61,296 nucleotides of DNA from Eubacterium sp. CAG:180 (lineage in GTDB: Bacteria; Bacillota; Clostridia; Oscillospirales; Acutalibacteraceae). The stretch covers positions 34,122 to 95,417 of the forward strand of contig HF993132.1 in assembly GCA_000432435.1 (NCBI GenBank), given 5' to 3'. The notes under the pieces are model-generated. The model was not told the DNA's origin, made no database searches, and was given only the letters and a program-made list of their open reading frames with translations. The translations under genes and the position numbers were made by a program. Positions 58,630 to 61,296 of the stretch are shown here, piece by piece. The first letter of the stretch is position 1. Each line of letters begins with the position of its first letter.

Positions 58630-59307
58630 ATGGGCCAGAAAATAAATCCTACCGGCTTCCGTGTCGGCGTTATAAAGGATTGGGAGTCCCGCTGGTACGC
58701 CGGCAAAAAGGACTTCGGCAACACTCTTATTTCGGACTATGAGCTTCGTAACTACCTACTCAGCACTCTTGCTCCCGCAGGCGTTCCGAAGGTCGAAATC
58801 GAAAGAGATCCCAAGAGAGTCCGCATCAACATTCACTGCGCTAAGCCCGGTATGGTTATCGGTAAGGGCGGTGCTGAGATCGAGAAGCTCAAGGATGTAT
58901 GCAAAGCAAAACTCGGTGAAGACAAAGACGTTTTCATCAATATCGTAGAAATCAAGCAGCCCGACCTTGATTCTCAGCTTGTAGCAGAGAATATCGCAGG
59001 TCAGCTTGAAAGACGAGTTTCTTTCCGCCGCGCTCTTAAACAGGCTATCGGCAGAACAATGAAGCTCGGCGCAAAGGGCATTAAGATTCAGGTAAGCGGC
59101 CGTCTCGGTGGTGCTGAAATCGCACGTACCGAGCAGTACCACGAGGGGACCATTCCGCTTCAGACCATGCGTGCCGACATTGATTACGGCTTCGCAGAGG
59201 CTAAAACGACTTACGGTCGTGTCGGCGTAAAGGTTTGGCTTTACAAAGGTGAAGTCCTTCACGACAACCGCAGGCCTCGCAAGGAAAAGGAAGGAGGCAC
59301 TAAATAA
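58630..59307 (+). CDS. rpsC: Ribosomal protein S3
   Basis: A 225-residue mRNA-entry 30S protein with KH domain 'KPGMVIGKGGAEIEKL' (about 75-90) and C-terminal 'RTEQYHEGTIPLQTMRADIDY' (about 163-183). Full length; one-base overlap with rplP. Confidence 0.98.
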   Translation: MGQKINPTGFRVGVIKDWESRWYAGKKDFGNTLISDYELRNYLLSTLAPAGVPKVEIERDPKRVRINIHCAKPGMVIGKGGAEIEKLKDVCKAKLGEDKDVFINIVEIKQPDLDSQLVAENIAGQLERRVSFRRALKQAIGRTMKLGAKGIKIQVSGRLGGAEIARTEQYHEGTIPLQTMRADIDYGFAEAKTTYGRVGVKVWLYKGEVLHDNRRPRKEKEGGTK

Positions 59308-59738
59308 TGTTATTACCTAAGAGAGTTAAATACCGCAGAGTTCAAAGAGGACGTCTTACCGGTAAGGCTTTAAGAGGAAATAAAGTAACTTACGGTGACT
59401 TCGGCCTTGTAGCAACCGAGCCCGCATGGATAACCGCAAACCAGATAGAGGCAGCCCGTATCGCTATGACAAGATACATTAAGCGTGGCGGCCAGGTTTG
59501 GATAAAGATCTTCCCGGATAAGCCGATTACAGAAAAACCGGCTGAGACCCGAATGGGTTCCGGTAAAGGTTCTCCCGAATATTGGGTAGCAGTAGTTAAG
59601 CCCGGCAGAGTTCTTTTCGAAATCGCCGGTGTTCCCGAGGAAGCAGCTCGTGAGGCTATGCGTCTTGCAGCAAACAAGCTTCCGATTAAATGCAAATTTG
59701 TCGCAAAGGCAGATCAGTCAGAGGATGGTGAGCAGTAA
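59307..59738 (+). CDS. rplP: Ribosomal protein L16
   Basis: A 143-residue 50S protein near the A-site. 'LLPKRVKYRRVQRGRLTGKALRG' and 'RMGSGKGSPEYWVAVVKPGR' (about 91-110) are diagnostic. Overlaps both neighbours. Confidence 0.98.
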   Translation: MLLPKRVKYRRVQRGRLTGKALRGNKVTYGDFGLVATEPAWITANQIEAARIAMTRYIKRGGQVWIKIFPDKPITEKPAETRMGSGKGSPEYWVAVVKPGRVLFEIAGVPEEAAREAMRLAANKLPIKCKFVAKADQSEDGEQ

Positions 59739-59941
59739 TGAAAGCAAAAGAAATAAAAGCACTCTCCCCCTCCGAGTTGGATGCTAAACTCACAGAGCTT
59801 AAGGATGAGCTTTTCAAATTACGCTTCCAGCAGGCCATCAACCAACTCGATAATCCAATGCGCATAAGTGCCGTTAAAAAAGACATCGCAAGAATCAAAA
59901 CCGTTATGCGCGATGTTGAATTACACGGCGCTCAAGGCTAA
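59738..59941 (+). CDS. rpmC: Ribosomal protein L29
   Basis: A 67-residue two-helix 50S protein. 'LKDELFKLRFQQAINQLDNPMRI' (about 20-42, in part) is the conserved first-helix end. Confidence 0.96.
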   Translation: MKAKEIKALSPSELDAKLTELKDELFKLRFQQAINQLDNPMRISAVKKDIARIKTVMRDVELHGAQG

Positions 59942-59961
59942 GGAAAGGGAGGACTTTTAAA

Positions 59962-60219
59962 ATGAGTGAAAGAAACCTCAGAAAAACTCAGGTTGGTATC
60001 GTAACAAGCGATAAGATGCAGAAGACCGTCGTTGTTTCAATCAAGGACAGAGTTAAGCATCCGCTTTACAATAAGATCATTAACCGTACAGTTAAAATCA
60101 AGGCTCATGACGAGAACAATGAGTGCGGAATAGGCGACAGAGTTCTTGTTATGGAAACACGTCCCCTCTCAAAGGATAAGAGATGGCGTGTAGTCGAGAT
60201 CATCGAGAAAGCGAAATAA
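59962..60219 (+). CDS. rpsQ: Ribosomal protein S17
   Basis: An 85-residue OB-fold 30S protein. 'TQVGIVTSDKMQKTVVVSI' and 'GDRVLVMETRPLSKDKRWRVVEI' (in part) identify it. Confidence 0.98.
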   Translation: MSERNLRKTQVGIVTSDKMQKTVVVSIKDRVKHPLYNKIINRTVKIKAHDENNECGIGDRVLVMETRPLSKDKRWRVVEIIEKAK

Positions 60220-60240
60220 TTTTCTAAGGAGGCTATAACT

Positions 60241-60609
60241 GTGATACAGCAACAGACTTACCTCAAAGTAGCCGACAACACCGGTGCGAAAGAAATTATG
60301 TGCATTCGCGTACTCGGTGGTTCAGGCAGAAGGTATGCAAATATCGGCGACGTTATTGTAGCTTCGGTCAAAAAGGCAGCACCCGGCGGCGTTGTTAAAA
60401 AGGGCGATGTTGTAAAAGCGGTCGTTGTAAGAACAGTAAGCGGCGTTCGCAGAGACGACGGAACTTATATCCGTTTCGATGAGAATGCAGCGGTATTGAT
60501 AAAAGAAGACAAAACCCCGAGAGGCACTCGTATTTTCGGGCCGGTAGCAAGAGAGCTTCGTGATAAGGATTACATGAAGATCTTGTCACTTGCTCCCGAA
60601 GTGCTTTAA
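60241..60609 (+). CDS. rplN: Ribosomal protein L14
   Basis: A 122-residue 50S protein with GTG start after AAGGAGG. 'MIQQQTYLKVADNTGAKEIMCIRVLGGS' (in part) and 'GTRIFGPVARELRDKDYMKILSLAPEV' (in part) are diagnostic. First gene of the spc part of the cluster. Confidence 0.98.
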   Translation: MIQQQTYLKVADNTGAKEIMCIRVLGGSGRRYANIGDVIVASVKKAAPGGVVKKGDVVKAVVVRTVSGVRRDDGTYIRFDENAAVLIKEDKTPRGTRIFGPVARELRDKDYMKILSLAPEVL

Positions 60610-60625
60610 TGGGAGGTGCAATGAG

Positions 60626-60958
60626 ATGAATAAAGTTCACGTTAAAACAGGTGATACCGTCGTAGTCATCAATGGTAAAAACCGCGGCAGAAAAGGAAAG
60701 GTCATGCAGGTCTCTCCCGCCGAGGATAAGGTAATCGTTGAGGGCGTAAACGTAGTCACAAAGCACGTTAAGCCTAAAAAGATGGGCGAGCAGGGCGGTC
60801 TTGTTAAGGCCGAGAGCGCGCTTTACGCTTCAAAGGTTCAGCTCGTTTGCCCCAAGTGCGGCGCTGCTACAAGAGTAGGCCACACCAAGGTTGAAAACAA
60901 AAACGGCAAGACTGTTTCGATGCGCGTATGCAAAAAATGCGGCGCACAGTTTGAATAA
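60626..60958 (+). CDS. rplX: Ribosomal protein L24 with C-terminal zinc ribbon
   Basis: A 110-residue assembly-initiating 50S protein. The start is ATG 60626 after GGGAGGTG. N-terminal KOW motif 'GDTVVVINGKNRGRKGKVMQV' (about 9-29). The C-terminus has CPKCG and CKKCG (about 75-107), a four-cysteine zinc ribbon that the Bacillus version lacks. Confidence 0.96.
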   Translation: MNKVHVKTGDTVVVINGKNRGRKGKVMQVSPAEDKVIVEGVNVVTKHVKPKKMGEQGGLVKAESALYASKVQLVCPKCGAATRVGHTKVENKNGKTVSMRVCKKCGAQFE

Positions 60959-60975
60959 GGGAGGGACATAACAAC

Positions 60976-61296
60976 ATGGCAGCAAGACTTAAAGAAATGT
61001 ACGCTTCGGAAGTTGCTCCGGCGCTTCAGAAGAAGTTCGGCTACAAGAGCGTTATGCAGATCCCGAAATTTGACAAGATCGTTATCAACGTAGGCTGCGG
61101 CGAAGCTAAAGACAACTCAAAGGTTGTTGACGCTATAATGACAGACCTCGCTACCATCACCGGTCAGAAGCCGGTTGAGTGCAAGGCTAAAAAGTCAGTC
61201 GCAAACTTCAAGCTCCGTGAGGGCATGACGATTGGCGTTAAGGTTACGCTCAGAGGCGACAGAATGTTTGAGTTTATGGACAGACTCTTCAATCTC
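60976..61296 (+). CDS. rplE: Ribosomal protein L5, 5' part
   Basis: The first 107 residues of L5, running off the window end. 'FGYKSVMQIPKFDKIVINVGCGEAKDNSKVV' (in part) and 'PVECKAKKSVANFKLREGMTIGVKVTLRG' (in part) are typical. ATG 60976 follows GGGAGGG. It continues the spc order L14-L24-L5. Confidence 0.96.
   Translation, partial: MAARLKEMYASEVAPALQKKFGYKSVMQIPKFDKIVINVGCGEAKDNSKVVDAIMTDLATITGQKPVECKAKKSVANFKLREGMTIGVKVTLRGDRMFEFMDRLFNL

Overview
The window looks like part of the chromosome of a strictly anaerobic, probably gut-dwelling Clostridia member (Oscillospirales/Ruminococcaceae-like). The evidence is a PolC-type replicase, the Gram-positive order of the S10 ribosomal operon, an electron-bifurcating-type [FeFe]-hydrogenase operon, a nine-gene V-type ATPase operon, the MEP isoprenoid genes, a GGGtGRT protein paired with an Fe-S scaffold, and a SpoIIQ-like M23 protein. 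Base composition is moderate in most genes. Two AT-rich patches (about 7310-8290 and 12560-13900) look foreign.

Layout. 1-2524: end of a peptide-modification/export cluster (kinase-like fragment, PqqD-like protein, S24/S26 peptidase, ABC exporter). 2614-4626: fused Wzz/tyrosine-kinase exopolysaccharide regulator and a Dabb protein. 4760-7240: GH3 glycosidase. 7311-9643: AT-rich patch with a DinB-like gene, then a D,D-carboxypeptidase. 9748-12557: phosphoesterase, DHHW protein and an unrecognised protein. 12595-13820: an array of small palindromes, a four-helix-bundle protein and a NUDIX hydrolase. 13926-16219 (minus): TetR regulator and xylulokinase-like kinase. 16639-21613: hydrogenase operon. 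21781-25269 (minus): small SRPBCC-like protein, GGGtGRT protein with NifU-like partner, an SOS-box small gene and lexA. 25401-26413: a probable small RNA gene and a SpoIIQ-like protein. 26578-37733: pyrH, frr, uppS, cdsA, dxr, rseP, ispG, polC. 37857-42526: glnA behind an attenuator-like leader, prs, and a TetR/cation-efflux pair. 42827-51893: V-ATPase operon. 52011-54394 (minus): glyS and a lipid kinase. 54753-61296: S10-spc ribosomal operon from rpsJ into rplE.

How it works together. The block from frr to polC combines translation recycling, undecaprenyl and phospholipid precursor synthesis, the MEP pathway (dxr, ispG) and replication. The hydrogenase operon would reoxidise NADH and ferredoxin to make H2. 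The V-ATPase proteolipid has the full sodium-ligand set known from Enterococcus NtpK, so the enzyme probably couples ATP to Na+.

Most notable observations: (i) a PolC with no DnaQ-like proofreading exonuclease insert; (ii) a highly ordered array of short hairpins joined by TGAAAT/ATTTCA spacers directly upstream of a four-helix-bundle gene; (iii) two hairpin-repeat families (104-bp and about 115-bp units) that start on stop codons and share a GTAC-loop-GTACGC core; (iv) a LexA box in front of an uncharacterised 76-residue gene; (v) a promoter-to-terminator small RNA gene; (vi) an intrinsic terminator in the glnA leader; (vii) an apparent ACG start codon for V-ATPase subunit I.
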